Positions 1 through 12,120 of a stretch of DNA of 64,000 nt are shown piece after piece. How positions within the stretch are numbered: the first letter of the stretch is position 1; each line of letters opens with the position of its first letter. The DNA comes from Gibbula magus (lineage: Eukaryota; Mollusca; Gastropoda; Trochida; Trochidae). The notes below the pieces were generated by a model, which saw only the letters and a program-made list of their open reading frames with translations, was not told the origin of the DNA and ran no database searches. Position numbers and translations under genes: made by a program. The stretch covers positions 68,632,420 through 68,696,419 of the forward strand of contig OW388289.1 of the NCBI GenBank assembly GCA_936450465.1, read 5' to 3'.

Positions 1-599
1 TGAAAACAGGGTAAACAAAGAGGTTTAGTCCAAAGGGTTCTTAACTGAATGAAACGTTAAATATATCACAGGCAGAAATAGGAAGCCTCAGTCTCTCAGT
101 TCAGGCTTAATTTAAAACATAAAACTGATAGCTAATCTACTCTGTTAAATAGCTCATTAAAGATTTGTGGAAATTTCTCCAAATGGAAATTTTACAATTA
201 TTGAATCTGGGGAATGAATTTAACCTGATTTTGTACAATTAGCAGCCCTTTAAACCAGCTGAGAAAAAGATATTTATGAAAACAGTTCTTTAAGATTTAA
301 AATTCAAAGAGACTATATCGTGCTTACAAAACATTCATCATTATAATTGTCAACCATGGTTAAAAGATACTAAAGAAATCAGGACACCCAATACTGTTTT
401 AACGTATTAAGATTAAATTATGTTGGAAATGTATAGTTCGTTTAATTACTCAGGTTCACCAAATAAATACATGTAAATATGCTTATCCAAATAGCTGTAG
501 TCTAATAAAGCCTACTCCTGAAATTGAATTGAGTTTAAATGCAAACAATGCTTTCCAAAGGAGAGCTGATGCTTCAGGCTTGAACTAGCTAGTAGTTAC

Positions 600-775
600 G
601 AATTCAGATCGTTACAGATGGCATTTTCTTTTTTTTCTCTCAGTTTGTCACTTCTAATTGGTCACTTGTGTATATGGCTATACCTATTTCATTAGCCTGT
701 ATTGAGTAATGGTCCCATGAGAAAAAAATAATTTCTAGAAATTGCTTTAGTTTGGTTGGAGGTCAATCAGGTGTT
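600..775. promoter_or_regulatory. Block conserved in all four modules (promoter-like)
   Basis: This stretch stays very similar in a1, b1 (17,150-17,330), a2 (37,540-37,710) and b2 (50,205-50,380), although most a-versus-b sequence has drifted far apart. The shared core includes TTCTAATTGGTCACTTGTGT, an ATTGG (inverted CCAAT) pentamer, then CTATACCTATTTC, AGTAATGGTCCCATGAGA and GTTTGGTTGGAGGTCA. No open frame explains the conservation. A promoter, enhancer or short non-coding RNA is possible; the role is inferred only from conservation. Confidence 0.35.
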
Positions 776-1380
776 ATATTACTTTCAGGAACATATTACT
801 TTATTACTTTTAAGATAATGAAGACATGTTGTGTTTATGTAGTTCAGTGGATCTGCGCGTTGAAATAATAATTCTGCCACAAATGCATCATTTGTTTGAT
901 ATGTTGAGCGTATAGTCTTTAAACGTTTGTATGTAACTAATTGTATGAGATGTGATTAAAGGGAGATATTCTCTACCCAGAGAAATAACTGCACAAAGAG
1001 ACTTCTTCTGGCAACATTCATCGGTGTAACTTGTTTCCAAAGTTAAAGTCAGCCACAGTTATGATAACTGACATTTAAGAATAAATTCTTCTGTGAGGAA
1101 AAACTTAAAGTTTTGAGCTCGCAAGGCACAATTTGACAATACATTAAAATATATTTGATGACTTTTGATGTTCAAACTACTTCAGGGCAGACATGAAATC
1201 ACTCAAAGAACAGTTCTCTGGCGTCATATATGAACTAATTATGTATTGATTTTACCGAGGCAACAATTCTTTTGGGGTCTCTCAAAGATGAGGGCTGTGT
1301 ACTAAAATGTACTAACTATCTTTAATCAATTTAGTTGACTGATTACAATGAATACGTACATACATGTATTCTATATTTAT

Positions 1381-3550
1381 TTAAAGGGGGACAAGTCTCA
1401 CGAGTGTCATCCCAAATGGACCACCGCTAACGAGCGGTAATTGATTTTATGGGTATACCGGTCACGTGAATCAAACTGGGCTTCTGCCGAGCGAGCTCGT
1501 CAATGTCTAAGCGGGGAATTTCCCCTTTTGACACGCCATCGCTGATTGGCTGTTTCATCTCACTGCACACAGACATGTACACCTTGTCCCGAGTTTTTCA
1601 CGCTTCTGATGTCGTATTTGAAGAGTTAAAAAATTCTATTGATATTATTAGTACTGACAATATAACATCTTGAAATGAAATTAATAGAAATATTTTCAAC
1701 TCGAAATTATGTGACAGGTTGTTGATACAATCTTTCGGAATCTACTTCTACATTAAAACTTCACATACGGGATTAAATGTAAATGTAAGAACACGTTTAT
1801 ATTACTTTAACGGCATGTATTTCAAGATGCCGTTAAAAGATGACAAACAGGGTTACAGGTACACACACACATTTATCATTGCTATACTGCATGTAATGTT
1901 CGTCCAGGATTGTGATTTCAACAAGTTTGTTACAATATTTCATAGAGAAAGTCGTCGTTTACAAAGTTTCTGAATACCAATAAATAATAATATAATTTAA
2001 ATGCTACTAAATGGTTTCATAAAATGCATAAGAGGGGTTATATTACGACATCGATTTCCTGAAAAGATGTGTGCGTGTTTGGTGAAAATATCATGGTTAC
2101 GACTCACATTTCATTCAACGTTTCTTTGTTGCTGTCACGTTTGATATCAGTGACAAAGTATATCCAAAAGTGTAAGAACATAAACATAAAAGGTTATTTT
2201 AATTCAAGTTTGTCGATCAAAATATTGTTTAGACCCCTATATGATGCAATGCAATGCAAACCATTTTCACTTGCTATATGAGTTTTATGAAATTTAGTTC
2301 ATGTATAAATGCATGAACTGGATTGGTCAACAACTGAACAAGCTCACTGAATTTTACATGAAAATTGTTGCACTGTACACGCACACATATACATTATGAT
2401 TATTGTGTTCATAAATTTATCATCATTTAAACATGATGTATAAATGTGAACCATACATGCGTTGTTGATTGGCATTTACAAAAGTCATCTAGACGTTTTT
2501 GCCAATTCATTTCTTCTCATTGAATAAAATACAATTAAACAACATTGTGATTATACACATTTAAAGACAACGAACAAGATCGAATGAAATCATTTGTGTT
2601 ACCAAACTTACTGTACATCTTGTAAATGAAAACGACACGGATCGGTAAATACGCTGATAGAATTTTCTTGCCACTCCAATACAAATGATCAGTTTAGCGT
2701 ACCATATAGATGTTTCTTCAAGATCAAAGAGGGGAGAAGTGTTGTTACAGCAAATTAGTTTACGTAATTAAGCAGAACAAAGTCAAATAAGCTTAGTATA
2801 CATTGTAGGTGAGAAAAAGGGAGGAGCCTCGAGTGTAATTATTGTTTTTACAGTTAACAAGTTTACTGGACCGGTTCTATTACACAACAAATGGCATCTC
2901 GGTGACCGGCATGTCAATAGACATGTTAATTGTCAAATGTTTGGTCTTGGTGACACAATTTTGATCATGACAACAAATATACATTAATGCGACATTCAGT
3001 CTAGATATTGTCAGCCAATCAAAGTTAGGAATATATATTCGACCAATGGAATTTAGGAATAGGATGATAGTTTTGTATTTTGTTTGTTTGACACTCATTT
3101 GAAAATTAATCATTGGACGATTACTAACGGTCACTATCTCTGAACGCAGACGTTAAACCTCAGTCCAACAACAATTAGGCAACTTAGGGTGTTATACGAC
3201 GATATGCACGGATTATCAAGCTCACAGGTTCGTTATTCTAATCACACATTGTAGATTGCTATTCGCATGCGAAATATTTGCAAAATCATCACAATTGTAC
3301 TTTGGTTATATTTACAAAAATGATATAATTGGCCTGTACGTCGCGTGTATGTTTTCTCTATACTTTCATATATATAAGAAGCTCGCATCCGGTTGAGTAT
3401 CGCGCTTGTACGGCAAGTAGTGGCGCGTAGGCCTCTGCGCAATGAAAACCCTGCTGAGTAGAGGGAGCGCTGATTGAGATTTCCGACTGGCTGTGAGCTA
3501 ATTAATTAATGCCTTCCACAGCTAAATTCGGGAGACTTGTCCCCCTTTAA
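1381..3550. mobile_element. Non-autonomous TTAA-target DNA transposon, copy 1 only
   Basis: The element spans 1,385-3,546 (2,162 bp) between TTAA duplications at 1,381-1,384 and 3,547-3,550. The termini are perfect 15-bp inverted repeats, AGGGGGACAAGTCTC at the left and its reverse complement at the right; similarity resumes weakly for about 4 bp more. Module a2 has the unoccupied site with a single TTAA at 38,311-38,314, which proves the boundaries. TTAA targets are typical of piggyBac-like elements, but these ends start with AGGGGG rather than the usual CCC, so the superfamily is uncertain. No transposase frame is present. Its interior (about 2,200-2,960) is similar to 4,260-4,800 of the neighbouring element, so the two are relatives. 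Confidence 0.85.
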
Positions 3551-3569
3551 GAATTGACTTAAAAATTTA

Positions 3570-6096
3570 TTAAAGGTTAGATGAAATGTCATATGGTCAC
3601 TTTCGGATTCGTTGAAAAGGGGTTTCAATTTGACAATTGCTAGATTTTAAATTTTTGAAATCGACCCATAAATAACTTATATACGGCTTTTTTTAAAAAG
3701 TGCCCAATTAAGCCCCGGCGACCAGAATGAAAATGGGCGGGGGTGGTCACTGAAGCGTATCGGGCTGTGACGTACGTGAAGGAGCCTCTACATGGCCGCT
3801 AATCATAATTTAACGCGTTTTCCCCACTTTTAAACTGCTCATATAAGACAGAAAACTTCATCAAAACAACCCAAATTTTCGATAAACGGATTACTTAACT
3901 ATTCAACTAGCGATTTTATATGGTTACAACAACCGGGGCGTGCTTTATTAGAGTGCATTCTGCGCTTTTGTATAGTATGTTTGTACCAATTAATCGCGGA
4001 ACTAGAAGGGAAGGTATGACAGTTCAAGTGACACTGAAACAAGGGAAGAAGATTATCGCGGGAATCGGGTGAACAGAGATTAAGTAGCATCAATTGATCA
4101 AAGTATGTTGAATAATCGGCATGTTAATTTTGTTTTGTATGTATTAATAAATAAATATATATGGTAGGTATAACTTCATATACACTGAACGATTGACTGT
4201 TCAAACAAGCGAGACAACGTTGCAGATTTATAAATAACATTTTGTATTTAATATAAAAGATTACTGTATTTTATGTTTGTCAATTAAAATATTCTATATA
4301 TGATGTAACGGAATGCAAACCATTTTCACTTCACTTTCATGAATAAATAAATGAACTGTTTTGGTCAACAAGCTCAATGAAATTTACATGAAGATTGCTC
4401 TATTGTGCACGCTAAACATATACACAGATTGATATAGACAACGAACATTATCGAATAAAAGAATTATGTTACCAGAAGCATTTTAATGAACATATCGTTA
4501 ATGAAAACGAAATGGTTTAATTAATAGTCTGATAGCTTTTATGTGTCACTTCTGCACATCAACACACAATTCTCAGTTTAGCGGACCATATAGATGTTTC
4601 TTCCAGATCAAAGGGGAGAAGTGTTGTTACAGCACATTAGTTTACGCAATTAAGAAGCTGAGTATGTGAGCAGGAAGGAGTGTAATTATGTTTGTACAGA
4701 TAACAAGTTTACTGGACCGACTTAATTATATAACACAAGTCGGTGACCAGCATGTCATGTTTATTGCCAACGTCCTGTCTTGGTGACACACAATACACTT
4801 AACGCGACATTCAGTCTAGAAATTTCAGCCAATGAACATATCTCTATCAAGTTATCCAATAAAAACTCTTGTTTAAATCTAATGTACCAATGAAATTATT
4901 TTTAGTGTAAAATCATCATAACTATTTGTTTTTTTATCTTGCCATTTGCGAAAAGACTTTTGCTGAAAGAGGGTTATTATTTGACCATCTTCTGTTTCCA
5001 AGTACTGTCATTGATGAAATTATAGGTTAACATTTTGTGTCTAATGTGCATTTGGATATTCATATTGTCCTTTTGGATACGGTTATAAGGTAAGTTTCTT
5101 ACATTAATTGACACTCTTGATGAATTGTCAATTTAATACGATGTTTATTTGATTATATTTGATTAACCACACATTTTATTGAAACCATTATCTTATAAAC
5201 TATGAAATTCTGAATGTTTTAATGTGTAATAAGTGATAACTAAATCGTAAAAGGTAACATTGGGATGCGATGTTTTCGTAGGTGGATTCGTAGACGTATT
5301 ATTCTTTTGATGTTTTAAAATATGTGGTGAGTTATTTTGATTTTTGTAATGTACAGTTAGTAAATTAGGTTGTCGGTTGATTAACGATGTTTAAAAACAG
5401 GATGTTGTAAAGTGCTTTTATTGTCGATGGCTCACAATAGGGTCTACTTCGCCGGCGTGCTTATCTCACGTTTGTTTTTCATTTTAAACACAAACAATCT
5501 CTAACAAAAAATAACAACAACACCGACTATCTGATTTCGTTGTCTAAACTGTACTTCGTTCATATTATCATATCTTGGTTTCATTTTGTCATCTTATATA
5601 TCATTAGCATTGATTTATCCTATGTCTACGAACGTCTATGAATCCACCGTCTCTCACTAGTTATACCAATTATATTTGATTTGATATATATAACGATATT
5701 TTGGTGCATTTGTAAAGTGAAACTTGATAACTAACATTACTCGAACAGATTACACAGCAGAACAGCGATGTGGCATCATTGCAAAGCGTAGATATAACAG
5801 ATTAACTGACCGATTCCCCAGTGTTTGCCATTGTAAATAGTAAGCGAATGTTTACACCCCGTCCCTTCACGTACGTCACTTCCGGTATCTTCCAACTCTC
5901 TAAGCCCCGCCCCATTTTTGGTTTGTTGGTCACGGGTGAAAAGCAGACGATGTTTTTGGGTGTTTTTAAGCCGCTCTAGTTTAATATAGGAACAACATAT
6001 GGATTTATTTTTGGTTTCTTTTTGCACAAAATAGTCTGATGAACCAATTGCAGTTAAGAATTCAATAGAAAATAATTCATTTCAGCCTTCCTTTAA
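3570..6096. mobile_element. Second TTAA-target element with long imperfect TIRs, copy 1 only
   Basis: The element spans 3,574-6,092 (2,519 bp) between TTAA at 3,570-3,573 and 6,093-6,096. Module a2 has one TTAA at this site (38,334-38,337). The ends are imperfect inverted repeats, AGGTTAGATGAAATG against AGGAAGGCTGAAATG. Weak inverted similarity extends inward for some 250 bp, including a shared GTGACGTACGTGAAG word at about 3,765 and, inverted, about 5,870. No transposase is encoded. Interior similarity to the first element (4,260-4,800 with 2,200-2,960) shows common ancestry. A further inverted pair around GTGGATTCGTAGACG (5,280 and 5,640) may mark a nested insertion. Confidence 0.8.
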
Positions 6097-6189
6097 GTGC
6101 ATGGAGGTATAAATCCGCGTAGAAACCTAAACTGTACTAAAAAAAAGTATGTACAAGTAATAATATGCACAACGCAACTAGCCAAAAAC

Positions 6190-6232
6190 CTGAACTCCGG
6201 GGGCGTGGCTAAATGTGATGTGACGTCACGAA
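6190..6232. promoter_or_regulatory. GC/CACCC box plus palindromic CRE
   Basis: GGGGGCGTGGC is followed 11 bp later by a perfect TGACGTCA (6,221-6,228). The pair is kept in a2 (38,441-38,469). GGGCGTGGC fits Sp/KLF-type sites and TGACGTCA is the canonical cAMP-response element. No gene start is recognisable downstream, so promoter activity is only a possibility. Confidence 0.3.
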
Positions 6233-7434
6233 ATTAAGTTTATGCAGGTATGAACTGAATGTCTGTGACAGTGTTCAGTGAATCAGATACACGCAAAGCA
6301 ATTGCTATTTATTTATTAAAGTGTATTTCAAATTTATGACTTACGTAACATAATTTTGAAATAAGTGAGATATGTCTCTTGTGTTTTTCAGTTCACTTTT
6401 CCTGATGGAAATGCTACAGCGGGCTTTCTTTCATTTTCAAAAAAAGTTTCTTTCTGTATGCAAACTAGCGAAAATTAAAATTTGCATTTTTAGTACAAAA
6501 TGCTAAAGGGAAATTCCTGCCATCAACATTATTTTACACCCCTGTTTCAACATATATTTACAATCTAGCAGATCAGATTCGTGGTCATTATAGTATTGTT
6601 CTGTCTGAACTGTTCTTGCAACTTGCTTTAGGTGTTTTCGTTGTACACCGTGATTGACATCCATCACGTGATCTGATGTCAAACTGGTATAAAGTCACAT
6701 GGCTCAACATGTATCATGTTTTGATTTCCTTGATCTCATTTTGATTGAAAAAGATTGTGTTTGAAAATAGAACTCTCTAGGAGGGAAAAGCCTATTTTCA
6801 ACAAAAACCTGAAAACGTGTTTTATCTGTCTAATAAAGAGCACCAATATTTGATGAAAATAATAAGTAAATGAGCAAAATTTCGGTGAACTTGTTACAAA
6901 GCGAATTTGAATTAACTATTGATTCCCGAGTAATGTCTCCCTCATTCGCATTATATTGAGGGGACTATATAAATAGAGTAATTGACACATGCTTTTCCAT
7001 CTCCACGGTAACTAAGTAGTAAAAATCCGGCCTTCAGATTTGTGAAATTTTAACTTTGCATAATTTTCGGAAATAATTGTTGAAAATGGACTTGTGAAAA
7101 ACTGTGTTCTTTGTAAATTTAGATTACCAGGGTCTATCGGGCAAACCCGGATACTTGGTTATCGCAGTACTACAAATGTTCAGGATCATTATCAAGTACC
7201 CGGATTGTCATGTGGGAATCCCCGAAAGAAGGTCGTCGTCGTATTTCAAGAAACCTAAACTGTAATAACAAAATATGCTCAGAGGTTTGTAACTAATTAT
7301 CAAATCATATATACCGTGAACAAGTTATAGTTATGTACAAGTTATAAAATGTACATCAAAACTGTACAAGTTTTTGTATTTTCGTACTTGTACAATGTAT
7401 CACATAAGTTGTTGTTATCGTTTTGGTAGAACTT

Positions 7435-7626
7435 TAGAAATACATGCCATTAACATAGTGGACAAATATAATATTGTTACAATTTGGATAACACTACCTT
7501 CAATAGACAACATTCTTGTACTTTTTTGGGCCGGGATTCCAACCCACACGCTCAGAGTAAGGCAACTATCGTCAACACTGACCGTACCAACAGCTTCCCA
7601 CACGACCATTTCGCCTTGTTATATTA
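7435..7626 (-). mobile_element. tRNA-derived SINE-like insertion in a1
   Basis: About 192 bp are present here and in a2 (39,671-39,856) but absent from b1 at 19,335, which aligns directly across. Likely target-site duplications are GTAGAACTT (7,426-7,434) and GTATAACTT (7,627-7,635), with one mismatch. On the minus strand, 7,609 down to about 7,525 resembles a tRNA head: an A-box-like GGAAGCTGTTGGTAC and a B-box-like GGGTTGGAATCCC, then an A-run. An open frame covers it on each strand, but these look incidental. Confidence 0.5.
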
Positions 7627-8297
7627 GTATAACTTGTAAAACAATCACCAGTTCAGATTAATAGAACAGCGAAAATTGCATACCAGCTTATTGATATTTT
7701 CCTACTAATTGGGCCACATGTAATTCGATAATGTGATGATGGATGAGACTATACTTCAAATGTGATAAACGTGAGTCATTGTTGCATACTATGCTGCCTG
7801 TCCATGATGTAATCCGTGGCAAACAAAGCCGAGGATCAGTTTCAAAATCTAACGCAGTCTTGCATCTTCAGTGGATACCTTTGGATTTCCCTGTTGGTTG
7901 ACATCTTGTTCTTATTAACCATTTATCATGTACATTTAAAATAATATTTTACTAATACTTTGATTCAGCAATCAACACATTTATATTAGCAAAGGCCAGT
8001 ATGAATAAATTAATAATTCCAAAAGAATGCCTCCTCTAACTCTGTTATCGATGTAAATTTTATGTAATGACAGTCTTTATGTCCTCAGTTGACAACAAAG
8101 CAGCAACTGTACACATTCTTCAACATGGATTTTATAAAGAAAAGCATCTGCCCATTAAAGCCAGTTGCATTCAGTTTCTCCCTTAGTTTTGTCAAAAAAG
8201 GTAAAGGTAATTAAACATAACACATTCCCTGTTGAGTCGAATGTTGACATATTGTTACGAGTGCAAGTGCAAGTGTCAAACCTCTGCAGCGCATATG

Positions 8298-8850
8298 ATT
8301 AAGGTGGCGTCACACATTGCCGGACCTAACATCCCGGACATCATACGAAGGTCAATAATTTCATTTTTTCCGACTTAAATCGGGATATCCGTATGGCCTT
8401 CGTGTGACATCGTATGATCATCTTGGGGCTTTTGGGGGGTCCGGGAACAACCTCATATGTGAGCGAAAAAGTTGCTGCATGTCAAAAAAGTGGCCGATGG
8501 TCACACGAACTGATCCCTTCGTGAACCTTTCGTGTGGATACCGTATGGTCATCGTGTACCCATCATGTAGTCATCGCATAGTGTTCCTATAAAGTTCGAC
8601 CCGACACTGACCGGAAGCTCTTGCGAAGGTTCCCGGTGGTCCCCTCGTATGACCTGCGGGTTGCCCTCAGTTTGCCCCCGCGTTACCAATGTTAGCTATC
8701 ATTGAGGCTACTCGATGGCAACATGAGGGCGGGCCCTAGTCTTTCACAGGTGTTCACATATAGACGACCAGCTTCTGAATACCCTCCTCAGTCATTCCAG
8801 ATCACTTCTCAAAAGCAGAATTGTATGTTAATCTGAGCACATTGCCGTAT
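8298..8850. mobile_element. GC-richer block, possible 5' remnant of a DNA transposon
   Basis: This block (a2: 40,538-41,096) is much richer in G+C than its surroundings and is absent from module b. It opens with GGTGGCGTCACAC and is full of short related words (CGTATGATC, CCGTATGGTC, TTCGTGTG, TCGTATGACC) in both orientations. It leads to a short ATG frame at 8,856. A transposon terminus with subterminal repeats and leader is my reading, but I could not find the matching right-hand terminus. a2 carries one extra TTTCGTGTACC unit near 40,755. Confidence 0.3.
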
Positions 8851-8855
8851 CCATA

Positions 8856-8990
8856 ATGGCGACGGAGATACTCTCAAGGATTCAGGAGAAAATAAACAAC
8901 AATAATAACCATTGCAGAATGCAGTTTTCATTTCACCGTTGTAAAAGAGCAATCACTTCAGTGTCTAAAAAATATAAGATAAAATCTTAA
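8856..8990 (+). CDS. Short ORF (44 aa) kept in both a modules, unknown
   Basis: The frame begins MATEILSRIQEKI and ends at TAA (8,988-8,990). The start sits in ATAATGGCG, a good animal initiation context. The a2 counterpart (41,097-41,231) keeps the same length, with a single Ser-to-Thr change. It follows the GC-rich block at 8,298-8,850. I do not recognise the protein; the truncated N-terminus of a transposon protein is possible. With so few differences, selection cannot be judged. Confidence 0.2.
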   Translation: MATEILSRIQEKINNNNNHCRMQFSFHRCKRAITSVSKKYKIKS

Positions 8991-9210
8991 AACCTATTTG
9001 TATCTCTTTGAAAAACATAGATTTTGAAAAAAATGTCTGCGGTCCTGCCATATTAAATTTCACTTCAAATTACCTTTTATGTGTTTCTTTGCATGGTTTA
9101 TGATCAAAAGAATATTAATGTCATTTTAGATGTAAACTACATCAATTCTCATTCTCTTAATGCAAAGTGCAAATTTCAAAATACACATCAGATATGATGG
9201 GAAAGATTCT

Positions 9211-10208
9211 GGTAACACTACAGACAGCACGGTAACACCAGAGACATTTAACGGTGAAATTCTTCTAAGAAGAGTATACAAATCATTTGACACATACACA
9301 TGTCTGTAGAATCACTCTATAATATCGTTGACCAAATATGCCATTTCTAAATTATGTCTATTACGTATTGGATAAAACTGGTGAAAGAAACTATGTAGTC
9401 ACACCATAGACATAAGTATTTATAAAAACATGAACAAATGAAATCAACTATCATACATGTAAGAAGTAGGACATGGTTGATATCATCTTGCCTAATAATG
9501 TAACAAAATTATTAAAGATAAGTATGTGGTGTAACCATATTAGGTCTGTGGTGTTACCTTTGTACAATATCCCCCACTTTTCGGAATAATATGTGGGCTT
9601 TTATCGAAATAATAAGCTGTTCTTTCAAAATAAATAAATCAAAGATAATGTATTGCTGTTGGGTCATTACATATATTGCAGTACATTAAATGTGTCAAAT
9701 TTCTGTGATTTGTCTGTGGTGTTACTGCATTTTTTTATGGCGTTACTTTTGACAGTCATATAACTACAATGTATATAAACACGTAATCAAAATCCAGTCA
9801 CAATTCTAGCTTAATGTCTACAGTTTATCATCCTTTGACGAGTTCTCTCACAGGTTATTATATTATCAAGACCTTTTAGAATAATTTGTCTGTGGTGTTA
9901 CCTTGATAAATGGTAACCCATGAGACGGTAACACAAACTGATAAAGATCATTTGAATGTAATGATTGCTTCCAAACTCGAATTGAAATAAGGTGTAGGGA
10001 TCCTTTCGATGTTCTTAATTATTCTCTGAACATAACAACATTTGGAATTGTAACATGAAAGATAACACCAAAGGCATTTACGGTTAATAGTGATAACTAC
10101 CAGTTCCTCATGAGCGACTTTGAAACTTGACATCATTGACAAATATAGATATTACCATCTGCAAGGGAACAACTATTGCCTACTTTTGCATCTGGTAACA
10201 CCATAGAC
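9211..10208. repeat. Cluster of GGTAACACCATAGAC-like motifs, both orientations
   Basis: Around ten copies of a 14-15 bp motif lie within 1 kb. Forward copies: 9,211, 9,231, 9,398, 9,912, 9,927, 10,061 (weaker) and 10,194. Reverse copies reading GTCTGTGGTGTTACC: about 9,525, 9,544, 9,712 and 9,888. Spacing is irregular, so this is not a simple tandem repeat. The cluster is kept in a2 (41,452-42,422) and absent from module b. It could be a set of binding sites (subterminal transposase sites or another DNA-binding protein) or structured transcript elements; nothing shows which. Confidence 0.6.
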
Positions 10209-10444
10209 ATGAACTCATGAGACAAAAGTATTTTGGCCATAAAAAGTACCCACATGACTGAAATAATGTGTGTTTTAACAAACAATGCATTCTAAAAGTC
10301 GCAAATAACTGAAAATATCTAACTAAATACATAATATGTATATTTCTCAAACTGTTGAATAGTTGCATCGTGTGTGGGACAGCAAATATTGGGCATATTA
10401 ATATGTTGAAAAACTATTTCAACTATTAACATGTTAGAACTCAA

Positions 10445-10769
10445 TATATTTTACTAGGTGAGGTGATTTGAGGTTTAACGCCGTCTTCGAGAGTTTTTCA
10501 TTTACATCGCGGCTGTCAGTATTATGGCATGGAGAACGCCATGTGGCAATGCATTGCGGTCAAACCTGCGAGCATCGGCTTGAACTAGCGAACCATGGGT
10601 GGTACTACGCTGAAATTCAGTGTAGCATTCCACCCAAACCTTACTGCGTGTAGAACAGTTCTCTACTGCACACAAAGTTGCCGTGGCCCTGGCGGGATTC
10701 GAATCCCGGATCTCTTGAACCTTAGCCGAACGTGCTAACTACTGCGCTATCCCGCCCCCTATATTTTAC
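10445..10769 (-). mobile_element. Full-length tRNA-derived SINE with target-site duplication
   Basis: The SINE occupies 10,455-10,759 on the minus strand between perfect 10-bp duplications TATATTTTAC (10,445-10,454 and 10,760-10,769). The tRNA-like head lies at about 10,758 to 10,683: A box around TAGCGCAGTAGTTAGCACG and B box GGATTCGAATCCC. A roughly 225-bp body follows and ends in GGCGTTAAACCTCAAATCAC, a tail like those shared with partner LINEs. The acceptor-stem halves do not pair, so it is not a tRNA gene. It is absent from module b. Confidence 0.85.
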
Positions 10770-11611
10770 AAAGATGTGTAAGTTTTTCAAAGGTAAGACA
10801 CATATTTAATTTACGAAATCTTCCGGACAAGAATTATGAGCTTTTAATGAGAATGAGACACAGGGTAGGCAAATCAGACGATACCTGGGACATACTTTCT
10901 GGTCAAAAGCTGGTTCTGTGCCCTGGCAAGAAAATATGATAATGTAAAACAATGACACTAAGAAAGTGAAAATCTTAAACTCACATTCCGTGGTAACTTG
11001 ATGAATCTTAAATGACTGTTGTACTTCAAATGTTTTTTTCTAAAATTGATGATCCTTACTATAAAATTAACGTTAGTGTAAATGGGTTGACACAGAACTG
11101 AAAATTATTATGACAAATCGTGTTTATTACAATCCTATTATTGACTCGGGGTATTGTAACGCTGTTGTTCTTCAGTTTTGCCATGATGTTGAAAGATCTA
11201 AAACATATTGGAGTTCATCGGTATATGGCATTGCATATACGTTTGATGAACACTCTGCTTTTAATGTCTATTCAACATCTAAATCAAACCTAACAACACA
11301 AACATTATGCCTATTTAAATAACACATCACAGACGAAATACACTAAACTGAGATGTAAAGCGTAAGAAGCATAACTGCAATGAACAAAATGATGTACATT
11401 ATAAGAATCCATCCACACAGAGAATGTGACAAAATTGGCATACTATCGACCATAGGGATCTCTGTGCCTTTAATGATTGCATCTGGTCTACTTTAAAAGT
11501 TTTTGATTTGGCATAAGCTGTCAAATCGAAAATTAAACATCTTAAAGTTCACAGCTGTAAATTTGCCTTCATGTTAATGATTGTTAAATCAAGGACATTT
11601 TTAATTTACTT

Positions 11612-12120
11612 TTTTATCCAACCGGTAATACCGTGGGATATAGTCGTCGCCCTGTCCTTCCATCCGTCCATCTGTCCATCCGTTCGTCCGTAATCATTTC
11701 GTTTCCTGAACAGAACTCGAAAACCGTTCATGATATCTTTCTGAAACTTCCCATGTGTATTACCTACCTTCTGAAGTGGTGCCTTTTGATATCTTGATAT
11801 TTCTGATAATTCTATTTGTTTACTTTTCCATATAAACGTTTTGAATTAGGACTTTGTTCAGAGACAGGTTCGTTTCCGGAGCATAGCTCCAAAACTCTTC
11901 ATAATATATTCCTGAAACTTTGTATGTGTATTACCCAGTAACCACTTAAGTGGTGCCGTTTGATATTTTCAGATTTCTGAAACGTTTTGTTTCCGTTTCT
12001 ATAGAAACATGTTTGATTTGGACTTTGTTCAGAGATAGGTCTGCTTCCGGAGCAGAACTCTAAAACCCTTCATCATATTTGAAACTCAGCATGTGTATTA
12101 CCCACTTACTGAAGTAGTAG
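11612..12120 (-). mobile_element. Helentron-like non-autonomous element, three ~170-bp units
   Basis: On the minus strand it consists of three diverged units of about 170 bp (comparable points at 11,708, 11,879 and 12,049), a degenerate (ACGG)n-type tract (11,660-11,695) and a 3' end with an imperfect CCACGGT/ACCGGTTGG hairpin followed by ATAAAA. This layout is typical of bivalve Helitron/Helentron-derived elements. There is no terminal inverted repeat and no coding capacity. A relative lies in the opposite orientation at 32,858-33,345. Confidence 0.65.

Noticed and set aside
10683..10758. Functional tRNA gene on the minus strand
   Set aside because: A and B boxes are present but the acceptor halves do not pair. 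It is the head of a SINE with target duplications.
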